From Apostichopus japonicus (lineage: Eukaryota > Echinodermata > Holothuroidea > Aspidochirotida > Stichopodidae): 64,000 bases of DNA. Shown here in pieces: positions 48,226 to 61,560 of this stretch. The DNA lies in NCBI RefSeq assembly GCF_037975245.1, contig NC_092581.1:5609501-5673500 (forward strand), written 5' to 3'. Positions within the stretch are counted from its first letter, which is position 1; each line of letters begins with the position of its first letter. Under the pieces are notes generated by a model. The model was not told the origin of the DNA, did no database searches, and saw only the letters and a list, made by a program, of their open reading frames with translations. Both the position numbers and the translations under genes were made by a program.

Positions 48226-51200
48226 CTATATATTAACCAGGTACACAACGTTACTGAATGTTGATACTTATTTTGGCTTTAACACAAAACGTTACACAGG
48301 GACAGAACTATTACGTAATCGTTCTGTATAAATCAATACACTACATATCTTGTCCAGACCAGTAATATATATTTTGATTCCAAATTTTTCCTTAGTTTCT
48401 TTCTATTCAAATAAGGGATTTACAATCATTTTGAGCTGTACATTTCCTAAGTTATTCCACTTTCCATTTATCTCCCAAAATTGAGCAATTATTAGTTTCT
48501 TCCTTTTTAATTTATTTTAATTTTAAAAACAAGCCGTCAAACTGCTGAATCGGGTTTTTAGTTTGTGTTAAAAAAATGTTTACCAAAACTGTCAAGTTTG
48601 CTATAATCCAATATTTTAATTGATCAAAAGAAAGATAATGTTCAATGAATTACTGATTACATCCGGGTTCTCAACATTTCGTAGCCTAGTCATGTTTGAC
48701 ATTATTACCGTAAATATAATACGGCTCCCCATCCACCCCCCCCCCCCCGCATAACAAACAATAAAATATATCATTACTGGAATAATGAAATGAAGTGAAA
48801 ATAAATGATTTATAAGTTTCTTCAGTAAATTTGATTTTTAGATGCTTTTTGAAAATATAGTCACGTGAAAAGTTTATCGACGATGAAATTTGAAGAAGAG
48901 AATTCAGATTGAATACATTATTCATTCACTAAGCCATCATCGTGTGGAATGTTATCCAGGTTTGGTAAAATTATTGGTCAAACTCAAAACAGTATACTTT
49001 ATCGTTCAAGCAAAAGCAATATTTTAAGGTAAAAAGAAAGGATTTTAAACGCTTCGTCAAAGTCACATGATTGATGACGTAGGCGTGCCTCCTTTCAGGG
49101 TGGTTGTCTGCTCCCTGTTTATTTCTAATCACTGAATCATTTATATCTCGCAAAAAGCGAGTTTCTTGTCGATGTTGTGAAGTTGGTGAACCCAGGAAGT
49201 GTTTATAGACTTTGTCTGAATGTGACAAACCTTGACTTCGCAACGATTCGTTCCCGTCCAAGATAAAGCAACTCGTGTTGATAACTAAATGGTTCCCCGT
49301 GACCGAGACAAAAGCGTTTCCAGTAAATATTTAAAATGGCAAGTCATCCGCGACGGTTTTGATAGAACCTTTGGGAATATGTCTAAATAGAATGCCCAAC
49401 ATGATTAATCATTTGCGCCTTATTTTTTTAAACGAACGGCTGGGAGTGCGAGTCAGTGAATTATAGAAATGACAGAGCCTCAGAGGTCTATGCTACTCAG
49501 AGCAGGGAGCTGCCGTTGAGCTACCGACCTCAATAGTATCAGCTCCTTGGTTTCCGCGTGGAAATATCACTATATAGGCTTATGAAGTCTGCATAAGCTT
49601 TACCGGAGTCAGGGATGAAGAAGGGTCATCGGGGTGGGAGGGTAAGGGGAGGGGGGGGTGTGGAGGACAATGATTGGTGTTACCTGTTTATTTTTCAAGG
49701 GCAACTAAGTTTGTGCCCTCTAGCTAGGTCTTATTCATTTAGTATGTTGATAATTCGAAGTATACACGTACTCACCCAACCACGTCCCCACCATCCCTTC
49801 CCTCTCTCAATAGCTATACTATATCACACCAAGACTGTGTTTGCATTATGATTTTAGATAATCATGAAATAACCAAGAGAAGTGTGTTATTACAAGCTAA
49901 TTCACTTTATAATTTTTATTCATGTAAACTAAGAAGCTGTTATAGACCTCGGATTCAACTTAAACAAAGTTGATTTATAAATATAGATACTCAGATATGA
50001 TATCATGCAAATTTCGTGCTATCATGTAAAAAGTTCGCTACCCTATAGCAACATTCTGAGCAGATTCTCATGGAATTTATGAAGCAGTAACCAAATGCCA
50101 AATATTCAGTCGAGGTGAACGAAGGTCATATATACTTATACATTGGAATGACATCTGCGTGCCACATTTAGCAGCCCTTTCTTTCTTCAGAGAGAGAAAT
50201 TTGATCTGCACCCTTTAATGGCTCCATTAATCATCTACTGATAACACGTGGTCGATGAGCTGATAATGTTAACGGTGTTGTGAAGCCCCTAACATTCTTT
50301 TCGCCAGGTGAGGGGGTTGGGGTAGCTGTGGTAGGAAGGCACTCACCAATATAAATATATGAACGGGAGAAAACGGTTTTATTATCAAAACGGTCGGGTA
50401 ATTCCAAATCATTTCTTCCAACTTAATTATCTCTTGTCAAGGGGGGGGGGGGGTGTTGGGTGGGATGGAAGAGGCTTCAATATGGAGGGACAGAAACACT
50501 GAGGGACAGTGGAACAACATATGATTTTTAATTTACTTTCCACCAAAAATGGATCGTCTGTGTCTTCTGTACGATAAATTCCTGGCTACATTGCAAAATG
50601 CATAATATAACACAAGTGGATCTTTTCTAATCAATGTCTCATATTAAGTTTAATAGGGCTGAACTTAAACGTTATTTGACTTACCTGTCCCTTTCAGTTG
50701 TCACGTCATCGTCTGCACACTTCTTTCTAGTCGGTTATTATTTTGTAGAAATACTGTAAATCGATTAAAGATTCGCCGGATCCTTACATCTCAACAGAGG
50801 CCAAATAAGATATTTATTTAGTTGGAAAGAACGATGAATGCTCAGCCCAAAGTCCAGACGAAAAGAAATAAACAAAATTTCCGAAGCAGCTTCGTGGTTC
50901 CAAATTGGTATCGTTTTGATTTATAATTATTATTATTATTTATTATTATAACATTAGTTTGAATTTGTTAATGTGGAATAAAATGGTTGCGGTCCAGAGA
51001 ATATGATATTGTTGAGGAACAAAGGATATGTTTTAGTCCTGTGAGAAGCTGCAATATAATGTCAAGAGAAACAATTCCCAACAGTAGTTAAACAGACTGA
51101 AGTAGCCTATACACACACGACTGGCCTTTAAAATGTAACTCTCGGCGTCCCATGCATATGGGGTCTCCTATCAGCTTTTCTATGCTTCTTTAACAGACAT

Positions 51201-52139
51201 AGATGATATCACTCTGGCAATTGAGATGGACAAACAAGGTCTGTTCTGACCATTTGAACTGAAGATCAGTGATATTTGCAGCCTTGTTCTGTTTTGCGCC
51301 CAATGTCGTGTATTATAATACAATCATGTATAACACAACAGCTATCATTGTGCGTACTCTTTCTTCAGGCCGACAGCGTTCTATCGATATCGGTATTGGA
51401 TTGCCGTGTAAGCACCCGAGGGTAGACGGGCCGAAGGTAAAAACGAAATAACCCAACTGGAAAGATAAGAAGAAGTTGAATTTGCGTCCAGATTACTGGC
51501 TAGATAAGTCTTCTCGCGTTACTAACCTCCTCTGCGTTTGAAGGACACTACGATACATCATGTTTAGTAAAGGACTATCTTGTCTTAAGCGATAGCCTAT
51601 GGTTAATATGGCACCTGCATATCAGAACCTACTGTGCGGTGCTATATACGTATCCTAAATTGGCAGCTCTGTTCATGGGAACCATCTTGCATGGCTACAA
51701 CGTTTACCCTTTCCTTCAGAAAATAGTACCGTAAATAGCATTGTTAAATCATAATGATATGAATTACCCTTTCTCCTTACATGGCGAGATAGCGGTAAAT
51801 AATAGTTTTTACAAACAAATCTGAATATTTTAGCTCGAATATGTCTGCTTGCTTCACACCTGATGTGTCATAAATTGTAACTTAGCAAAAATCTTACCAA
51901 TCCATGGAGGCCTACTATTCATAGATTATTGCAAATGTATAGATCAAAATTTGGCCCATTTTAATTGCTAGCACAAGGCTACGAAATAATCTGCAGAATG
52001 TAGTATAATCATAAATAATCTGTAAACATGAAAAGACAATAGAGGTTATCGTCTTTTAATTTCTATAATACAGCTGCACAGTAGAAACTAATGCACCTCA
52101 GGTTAACACTTGAGAGGAAACTACCCAAACTGTGGACGA
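48226..52139. other. Intergenic; no supported gene
   Basis: G runs at about 49640-49660 and 50441-50455, a C run at about 48738-48750 and a TTA-rich stretch at 50925-50945. A minus-strand TAGCTCAACGG near 49525-49538 resembles a tRNA A box without a partner B box. Confidence 0.4.
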
Positions 52140-52385
52140 TTAGGCCTGACAAAGGGATCACGTTAGATGGGGGGGGGGGCCTGACCAAGGAATCAGTTTC
52201 GATGGGGGGGGGGGCTGAAAAAAGGAATCATTTCAGATGGGGGGGGCCTGACAAAGGAATCACTTTAGATGGGGGGAGGGGACCTGACAGATAACTCACT
52301 TTATGCGAGGGGGGGGGGGGGCTGATAAAGGAATAACTTCAGATGGGGGCGCTGACAAAGGGATCACTTAAAATGGGGGTGGGGA
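52140..52385 (+). repeat. G-rich minisatellite (GACAAAGGAATCACTTTAGA + G run)
   Basis: Six to seven units, each a CTGACAAAGGAATCACTTTA-like segment followed by GATG and a run of 5-12 G. Unit lengths vary chiefly with the G run. Confidence 0.9.
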
Positions 52386-53299
52386 GAAGGAAAATAAAAG
52401 CATGGCATATTCCAATTTCACAATATTCTTGAGGGAAATATAGAGAGTGATAAAAGGGAGCCCGTGACATAGGCCTACCTGTCCCCGTGAGAGGGGGCAA
52501 AGTGACCCTCGATTCCCCTGTGTACTCTTTGCCCTGTGTCGTGTTATATCTTTTCCATACAGCATTCCATATACGGTAAAGGTTACATGAAATATTACTC
52601 AACACTTATAGTTTGTTTCCTCGCATATACCCTCCATGTACATTCAAGATCCCGCAACCTCCACCCCCCCATTCTGTCCCCCATCCCCATCACCCTTCTT
52701 GCGTATGAATAATGATGCAAGAATTTACTTGAACTGAACTGGTTTTTGAGAATTCGCGAAAACCAGGTGGAATTCTGACCTCGAAATGGACATACTACGG
52801 GGTTAATTTTCATTAACATGTTAAAGAGGTGTTGCCTTTTAAGAAGAATGATATATGCTGTGTGCTTACTTTGAACCATTATATATTAGGCCTATTCTGA
52901 ATTTATCTTAATATAATAACAACATAATATTGTATATATAAAGCCTGAACTTATATTTCAAATAATGCATGTTGTTGTCACTTTTTGTCATGTTTATAAT
53001 ACAAGAATTTTTTTTATCCTTCTAAATATCAAAATAGATGAAACTCTTTGCACGTACATGCTATTCCTTTAAGTAAAATCTAAATCGTTACTTTTAGGAA
53101 ATTCATTGGACACGGATATTTGTCGCCAATTGTAGTACTTGCAAGGCAATATGCAAAAGCTAATGTTATCAAATTTCACATTTTAACTTTATAGTATGTA
53201 AATTCAGCCAATGTTTAAGTTAAAAATTGCGTGTTACGGAGGCCTTTGGATTTGATTGATATGCAAGTCGCGGCCAGCACCAGCAATACTGGTGATTTT
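52386..53299. other. Intergenic; nothing recognised
   Basis: No repeat or coding feature was recognised. Confidence 0.4.
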
Positions 53300-53473
53300 A
53301 TGAGGAAGAGGCTGTGGGTTATGGTTATATTTTCTGCATATATGAATTGCGTATTGTGTGTTCAGTATACCACTATAGAAAATATAAAAAAAAGTTCGCG
53401 GAATTTGAATGGAGATGGATTTGTAGATCTCCGTTCATTAAGTTTTATTAAATTCAGATATTCTAATTTCTAA
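53300..53473 (+). CDS. Possible secreted-protein first exon (signal-peptide-like ORF)
   Basis: A 58-codon frame starting at the internal Met reads MRKRLWVMVIFSAYMNCVLC, with a basic N-region, a hydrophobic core and small residues before a plausible cleavage near VLCVQ. The following ~36 residues are polar, contain one KK, and match nothing I know. An in-frame upstream Met (53231) would bury the hydrophobic segment, so the internal start is preferred. No strong splice donor is visible. AT-rich DNA readily encodes hydrophobic stretches, so this may be chance. Confidence 0.15.
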   Translation: MRKRLWVMVIFSAYMNCVLCVQYTTIENIKKSSRNLNGDGFVDLRSLSFIKFRYSNF

Positions 53474-55017
53474 CCGTTCACCAGTAGTCTTAATTTCACC
53501 ATTACTTTACTTTTCCCTGTTTATGTTTTATTCTTGTTATTTTTGTTGTCGTTGTTATGGGTTTCTTCGAGATAACCCATTGTATGCAAAGAAGCAAAAA
53601 CTTGGATTACAAAAGTTTCTATCCTTATTAGGAACAATATATAGTATTGGTCAACATGGATTTTCGTGTTCTCCGCTAAACGTTGTCGAATCAAGTTTAG
53701 TTAAGTGGGAAAGCGCTTCTTGAGACGTTCCGGTCACTGTGCCTGGCGTCGGCCTGGAATGACGATGTCCCGGTATACCATGCGGTATTTAGCGATACAA
53801 CCCGGATGATTAGGCTCTATAGTGGCTCGCCTAACGTGTAAACGGAGGTGCAACTTATAACTTGACATCAATAAGCATTATAAACACGGTTCGATAATTT
53901 TAACGAATTAGAGTCTGTAATCTGACGAGGCTTCAAACGAACACCAAATGAAAGCCAAAGTAATTATAGGTTCGTGAATAAGTCTGAATGGAAAACGTGC
54001 CAGTAATATATCAACGAATCCAGGTCACTTGACACCTCCGACGTTGCATCTTCCCACAATCGCGTCCAACAAGAGGTTGCAAAGGCGGTCTCTCGTTTCT
54101 CATTTTGTTTACTCCTCTGTTTTGTCCGGAGCACCGTTGGATCCTCCATAAACTATTTGCGTAACTCTAAATACAATTAATGGCGAACAATGCCATAATC
54201 AGAAGAGTAATCGAACTCGCGGCAAAGGGTGTTTTTCCTGTCAACTCAAGGCGAAAAGGATTGTGGAATATTTCTCAGCTAATTCACAGAGGTGCAATTG
54301 AAGTTCTAAATGAAAAGAAAAACGGGCTCGGGAAATAACATACATGTATTTGCCTATGATTATGCTAAGACTCTGGGAGAAGGCACCGCTTCGCACCTCT
54401 TAGTGAGCTAATCCTAGAAATGGACAAACTTTGGGATTTAAACACATCCAAACACAATTGAAAACATTTGAATAGGAGAAAGTTAAGCTAAATTGAGAGT
54501 AATGGAGTAGAATCAATTGGATCATAAGTAACACGATTTTTTTTTTTTGTGGTAGAAACTAAATAATTTAAGCTATTGTCTGCTGAAAATGGAAATCGTT
54601 CTCACGAGGAGAAGTTAGACTTTCAGATTAGTTGGACTGTATATAGGGGACCAGTAATTTAACGGTCAAATGTCAAATCGTCCAATATGACGTCATCGTG
54701 TGTGACGTTACACACTACCGACCTTATTAGAATGTGATATGTTATAAGATATTGACTAAAATGTGACAATGCATGGAATTCATAGGAATTGTTGCTTGTA
54801 GTAGCTTTTTGCGTTTGAACAATTATGCCCTCCGAACATTTTCTTGTTATTACATTGTAACACGATTTGTTCAAAATCAACCTAAGACAGCCTTCTACCT
54901 TTCTTTCACCTAATGAGTAATGTCTATTTTGTATTCTTAAATTTCGTCGCCGGTACACATCTGCATATTACTGTTAGTCAAATGAAAAATTCGTATCGGA
55001 AACTTGAAAAGTTGTTG
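53474..55017. other. Intergenic; nothing recognised
   Basis: A T-run at about 54538-54550; otherwise no feature seen. Confidence 0.4.
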
Positions 55018-55398
55018 CTTTCCCGCAAGGGCGTAGGAACCGGGGGGCTGGGGGGGCGCCAGCCCCCCCAGTGAAAAATGTGGAGGGGCGGAAGTATCAT
55101 TCCGCCCCCCACTTCGCAAGTCAAAAAACCCCTTTTTCATTTCCAAATGAGAAAAAAAATCTCATTTGGAGCACCAAATTGCATCTAAGGCCAGGTGAAA
55201 ATACAAAATTAAGTTTACAATATGGAGTGGGTGTTGAAGTGTGCTATATTGCACCAAATTGCATCTGAGGCCACCTGGAAATGCAAAAAAATCCAAAGGG
55301 GAGGGGGACACCCCCTCCCCTTAGACCCCTCCCCCAGGCCGGCCATCAGTCTTCAGCCCCCCCACTCAAAAGTAACTTCCTACGCCACTGCTTTCCCG
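55018..55398 (+). mobile_element. hAT-type MITE with exact 8-bp target duplication
   Basis: The element is 55026-55390 (365 bp). Its ends are CAAGGGCGTAGGAAC and CTTCCTACGCCACTG, imperfect inverted repeats of the CAGTGGCGTAGG kind typical of hAT elements. CTTTCCCG is duplicated on both sides (55018-55025 and 55391-55398), matching the 8-bp duplication of hAT transposition. The inside has G-rich/C-rich complementary blocks (GGGGGGCTGG..CCAGCCCCCC) and a diverged internal duplication around CAAATTGCATCTRAGGCCA. No transposase is encoded; the 164-codon frame over its right half is incidental. Confidence 0.88.
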
Positions 55399-58300
55399 TC
55401 ATTATTTGACATAAAGTTAACAATTACATTGTGTAGGGTAGATGGAAAGCATGTATTTTTTTATTATTATTTTTTTTTCAACTCAAATTTGCAGCTTCCG
55501 AGTCACTCAAGGAATGCGGTAATACAACAAAACACAGACGTAAATGAACATGTTCCTTTTCAATCCAGGCCTTTTGTTTTTGGGAAAAAGTTAAAGTGTG
55601 TCGATGTGTGTCGACGGCAGCATAATAGTTTAGGGAGTGACCATAGCGTAGACCTTGACGCTATGTTTACATTACAGGCACTGACTCTGTTATTCTGTTA
55701 TGGAGTACCATGTTAAGCAAATATTCCCTGCAGGAAAGTGAAACGTTCGTAAACTGATGGCGCTATTTATTTTTCAATGTCCATCCCACACTGATTCGAA
55801 TTCGAACTTTGCAATAAATTGATACACTTTACAAAACTGTTTTACTGCATTACAGCAAGGCATTGCTTTATGCCCCTTTGAATTGGCCTATCAACTCTAT
55901 GAAGCAATGTTGATGACCAGCTATGTATAGTCAAATAACTTTGTACTTAAAATAATTCTACGTCACCGGGACATTGGATATGTCACAATCTTGGATGGTG
56001 CTCGATCGTTAAAGGAAGATAAGAAGTATGCTAAATGAATGTGTCTTTGAAATCTGCCACAATAGCATTTTCATATTAAAAAGAGTATCACATTTAAAGA
56101 TTTGAAAACAAACCATTAAACCTTACACTCATATTGTGAGATACAAATGTTTCTGTATTAGAATTAAGCGGTCGAGCCTCCTCCCTTATTTGGATCGGCC
56201 AAATTCCTTATTTGTAAGGAAGTAGAATTCGTTATTTGATTGAGGGGTATCCAACAAGTACGTAAACATTACATGATATAGTCAGAACTGCGCAAACAGC
56301 ACTCAAGGCGTATTAAATCTTTACCTTTTTTGAAGATTCAGTAATAGACAGTAAATTGCTTGGAAAATGCAATCATGGTTATCTTCTAATATTACTGACT
56401 GACTTGTATTTGAAGGTAAAAATAATAACGTTTGGATTATCTCGTGACATCGCCAAACAAAGGACTTTATCTTGGTGTCGCGCGGAGACGAGGTCGCTTA
56501 TGTACCATGTGTCCTATGTTACACCAACAGACCCCCCTCATGCCCCGTGTCCGTGAGATGATACAGTGACGTGTCGAAGAATTCTTTGGAATAAGTAAAA
56601 AAGGGATTATATCGAACAAAAATGGTATAACTCGAGCGTAAAATAATCACATTTCTTACGATGCCTACAGGGCTTGATTTGAAGCGCAAAACTGATGCGA
56701 AAATTCTTCTGGATCTTTGACGTTTCTAAGATAACCAAACTGCTAGAAATAATAAAAATGGTCACCAAGGAGTCACGTCTCTGTGAATTGCCAAGGATTT
56801 TTTTTTTCAGTCCTGAAAAGATGTAACTTTGTTGGTTCACCGATTCTCAGGTTTACTCAACACATGTTAACAATATTAGCGCGGAACAAAGTATTATAAA
56901 TTTGAGTCAACTTAAAAATCAAACTGATGTGTTAGGCCTACAGTTTTACAGACTAAATATACTATCGGCCAACTAGTCTTTTAAAATGACTAAAATGTTA
57001 ATATTTTCATAAAACTGCTAGAACACTATGTGCTGCATGAAGGGAACGAGAAAGCGGTATCTTCTCTATAATCCCTCCACATAGCAAAGTGAAACCTAAA
57101 GCAACATGAATGTTTGAGGCGGCTGTAATGACAATTAAATCGACCATGTATGTATGCTTCAAGTCATCTCAGAATTCCAAAATTAAAAATACAAATAATA
57201 ACGTTTACAATAACAAACACGTGAGGGGTCTGTTTATATGTCTGCCCCCGCTTCACATCACTTTATTAAGTTGTACAGTTTAAGTTATGTTCAATACACA
57301 TTCTACATAACAATGCATCACACCTTCTGCAGTCTTAGTAATACATCATTTCATTTAGAATTTTGTGAGTCGATCTTATAACTGTTAGATAGATCTGACG
57401 AACGAGCTGGCATTTCTGATAATCCCATGGATGTTATGATACCAAACATACTCCATTCCATTTCGTCAGCGAATTCAAAACACCACGCTTTCTGCACGGT
57501 TCCAGAAGCTAGCCTATGTTTTTCATCAGTTTGTCGAAACAACGAGAATGGATTCCTAAGGGTGCATGCATCTTACAGCACTACCAAACGTCTACAACTT
57601 TAAGGTTGCTTTCCATAGATCTGTCATTGACTAATGAAGTGTGTTTTTCATTTGTCAAAGGTAAATACGATAACAAGGTTTAATTCCCCAGACACGTCGT
57701 TTCAGAAATTTCATAAAACTTTATGAGATGTGGTTATAGAGAACGACTGGACGACTCAGATCTATTGACGTTGAAGAGTTGGCTTCATGATCTAAAAATA
57801 AGAAGAAAATACTTGAAGAACTTTTAGGTCGAGGATGATCGGACAATACATATAGAAAATAGATTAATGCAAAGTTGGCGAAAGATAAGACGCCAATGAG
57901 GTTTGTTTGACAATGCTAATCATGGCTGCAAAGCGAAACACAACTATAGACTGACAGACAAACAAATAAACAATTGGACATCAAATCAGATATTAACAAA
58001 GAAGGATGAATGATAAAGCATACCAGTATTCATATGCGTAGGAGCCCAATTTGATTGGGGTCGGGAGCTTGTAACGACTTGCCCGAAAAAAATTACCAAA
58101 CATTTTTCGCGTGCGCTTTCAACATATTATTGTACTTATCATATAGGCATGCATTGGTTATTACATCGCATGCTAATTACATACAATCATTTGCCGTGTT
58201 ATTACCCTTCCATATTGGTTATCATTTTTGGGCAAGTCGTTATAATAATAATGATAATAAAAATATCAGTTTAACCATTGAAAACACATTGCAATTTATT

Positions 58301-59169
58301 TTTCTTTCAGTATAGGTGCCAGAATAATTCTCAGCATATTGAACTATAGAAACAAATGTTGTCGGAATTGACTTCCTTTAATATTAATTGATTGAATATT
58401 AATTATAACTCCCGCAAGACTTTAACTAAAGTCGGCCAGTAACCATCCCCATAAACAACCCCTCGTCCGATATATCAACAAACATTCAATAAAACAAAAC
58501 ATACGAAATCATTCGCCTAAAAGTACGTCCGTGTAAGTTTACCATTTAATTAACAAACATGTTCCAAAGATTGACGTCACCTATACTTGAATACATGTGT
58601 ACTTAACCTACACATGTACTTCATCATATACCAGACCGCTGTACCTTTTCTTGTCTGAACCAGACCTAAATATTCTGTCAGGTCACCTCAGTATCTAATT
58701 CTGTTAGAATCTGAAATCGAATATATTGCTCTTTAATTTGATGGGAAGTCCAATGCTCCAGAAGTTCTATAGGGGTGCAGGGCGAAACGTGTATGCTATA
58801 GATGTATGTAAAACCATAGATGTAAATAAAATTGCTAAAACGATACTGGTTGGTATAAGATCGTGACATTTACCTAGACCAAGGCTAATGCCCGTCAGCT
58901 GCAAATACTTTAAATATCCTTATCGAAATATATAAACATACTGGAATGGGGTATCATATATACCAGGGTGACAGAACTTCTGATAACATATTCATTTTTA
59001 GCATAATTTGACGAGGTATGCTTAGATGTTGTAGACGTTATAGCATGCCTTCCAACCATTTTAAATCTTCTACTATAACCCCCTCCCACCCCCCTCCCCG
59101 GCCTCGGTCCATTGCACCTCACTTTACCCCATATTCATGTATCGATGTCGATCAATGGTGCAGGATTCG
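55399..59169. other. Intergenic; no supported gene
   Basis: AT-rich sequence with scattered short frames; a T run near 55470-55480 and a C-rich stretch near 59080-59100. Confidence 0.4.
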
Positions 59170-59195
59170 TATATATATATATATATATATATATA
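59170..59195. repeat. Short (TA)n microsatellite
   Basis: 26-bp AT dinucleotide run. Confidence 0.9.
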
Positions 59196-60130
59196 CCAGT
59201 GTTAAGTTACGCGATTGAACTTCTCAACTGTGTTGGGAACTGAACTGCGCGCTGAATAACAGCATGAGCGTGACCTTTAACCTTAACCCTTTAAAGTGCG
59301 TTGAACGTTAAATTAAACAGGATGTTGAAGTTCGCTGTTTTAATCAGGGAAATGTAACTCACTGTTTCGATCGTGTGAAGCTCCAAGATTGTCAGGCTCG
59401 ATCAGAATCACATCAAGGTAAACATACTATTAATCATTCCTTATACCTGATTGGACAAAACATATTTCTTGTTTGTCTAATAAATTTAAGGATATCATAT
59501 TGCTTGGCACACGAGTCTACATATATGATGAAATATGAACTAGAAGACATTTGGCTTTCTGAACAAATAACTTAGTCGAACATGTTCAATTCCCAAAATG
59601 TTCATTATGGCTGTTTGAGAGTTAAAGGATAATGGACATTTTCGACTTTTACCGTAAAGCCGTTTCTATTCAACACAACGCATATAGGCCTAATGTAGCA
59701 AAAAGTACTTAGGAAAAGTATAGCAAGACTAAATAATTTAATGGACCATGCAGGCTTATTTAACTTCTTCACGGAATTCGCGTGCCTTTGATTCACTTCC
59801 GTATATTCAAACTTTGATAAATCCCGAAGTGATTCACAGGTTACGAGGAAAAGAAAACATTTGAATTATTCTCCAATTTCTGATGAAACATTATAATTAG
59901 GAATCCCCTCTGTGATGTTGACGTCACTAACAATTCCCCGTCATGTTTCACTTAATAGGCTCCATGTAGCATTGTTTTATTGGACCCATCTGTGCTTTGC
60001 TTTTAATGATTCAACTTACATAATTATATAGACTATGTGAATGCATGCAGGCAATCATGTGTCTCATTGTATACGTTGGCGGTTAAACACAGGTATTGCA
60101 TCCAATTTCTCAAATACATATACCGTACAT
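59196..60130. other. Intergenic; nothing recognised
   Basis: No feature recognised. Confidence 0.4.
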
Positions 60131-60137
60131 TATATAT

Positions 60138-60215
<78 letters not shown>
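60131..60215. repeat. (TA)n microsatellite with two TG interruptions
   Basis: 85 bp of TA repeats with GTATATG interruptions near 60146-60152. Open frames here are artefacts. Confidence 0.95.
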
Positions 60216-60217
<2 letters not shown>

Positions 60218-60479
60218 TAGCTATATATCGCAATAAGCATCTGTTCAGCAAAAGAAATTTATTTGTCATAGCTAATTAACATTTCAGTGGACAATCTTAG
60301 TTGACATTTATGATCTAAATAGTTTATATCGATTAACCGAACCGAGCAAAACAAACAAAGAAAACTAAACCATTCTAACTCATACCAAGTCAAAGCTTCT
60401 AGAAATAAATTTGTCAGAATAAACTATTGTCCTGAGCGGTTTTCTTAGACATGTACTCGTAAATATGTACGTGTACACA

Positions 60480-60895
60480 TGGTACTCCTGTATATATCCT
60501 CATATTGTGTAATTGTATTCTTATACATGGTGCTCCTAGGTATCCTCATATCGTGTACTTGTATATGGTACCCCTGTTTCCTTATATTGTGTACATGGTA
60601 CTCCTGCATAGGTATCCTCATATTGTGTACATGGTACTCCTGTATAGGTATCCTCATATTGTGTACTTGTATATGGTACCCCTGTATCCTTATATTGTGT
60701 ACATGGTACTCCTGCATAGGTATCCTCATATTGTGTACATGGTACTCCTGTATAGGTATCCTCATATTGTGTACTTGTATATGGTACCCCTGTATCCTTA
60801 TATTGTGTACATTGTACTCCTGCATAGGTATCCTCATATTGTGTACATGGTACTCCTGTATAGGTATCCTCATATTGTGTATATGGTTCTACTTT
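60480..60895 (+). repeat. 36-bp minisatellite with 108-bp higher-order period
   Basis: Three related 36-bp subunits, TCCTCATATTGTGTACATGG.., TCCTCATATTGTGTACTTGT.. and TCCTTATATTGTGTACATGG.., alternate in fixed order. CTGCATAGGTATCC recurs at 60604, 60712 and 60820, an exact 108-bp period. Because 36 is divisible by three, both strands stay open for 140-170 codons; I regard these frames as by-products. Confidence 0.95.
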
Positions 60896-61440
60896 CCTTG
60901 TGCTCCTATGTACTCGTGGGTTTTCACACTCATGTTTGCTCGAATCAGTTTACCTCGAACTTTCATTTCAAGTCATTTTTTTTTTTTGCGAATTTTCTGA
61001 TATCAAGTTGACTTCCAAGTGACTTTTGATTCTATGTTTAATTTCATAAAGAAAGTACAAACTTCTTCTTCGGGGTGGTTGCTCTTTAGCTTCAATTTAA
61101 AGGAACGTTCTAACATTGAAATGCGTTTGAAGCTGATCGAGAGGAAAGCAACAGGGGAGGCAAACTTTGTCAACACAATTCACGCACAAAATGTGCAACA
61201 CAAATCACCCACAAACTTTGAAGCTAGTCCAATAATTCAGAGTTCTACAACCTTTAAATGACGTCAGTTACCTATTCCAATCAAACCTTGTTTTAGCCTC
61301 GAATGCTAGAATGTTTCTAAGTCATTCTGACAAGCCTTTTTGTTTCGGCATCGCCAGAATAATTAGAGAGATTTGGTAGAGTCATCAATCGGTTTTCATC
61401 ATCTTAAACATACCCGGATTGATGAGTGGTGATACTTTTC
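60896..61440. other. Intergenic; nothing recognised
   Basis: A T run at about 60977-60987. An 80-codon frame at 61019-61261 has no known motif. Confidence 0.4.
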
Positions 61441-61560
61441 AGAGTCATGCAAAGTCAACCATGATAGAACCTGGGCTCGAAAACCAACCAACTTATCTGG
61501 TCTACTCGAGCGGTGATACTTTGATTCAACCTCTGAGCCGAGGAGCTGTCATTGATATAG
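61441..61560 (-). mobile_element. SINE fragment sharing its body with the U2-headed element
   Basis: On the minus strand, GTTGGTTTTCGAGCCCAGGT then TCTATCATGGTTGACTT aligns with TTTGGTTTCGTGCCCAGGTT then CTTTCCTGTGCGACTT of the element at 17401-17592. CGAGCCCAGGTTC is B-box-like. No U2-like head is present here. Confidence 0.4.

Noticed and set aside
60445-61011. 142- to 173-codon frames on both strands
   Set aside because: By-products of the 36-bp minisatellite; open on both strands with the same periodicity.
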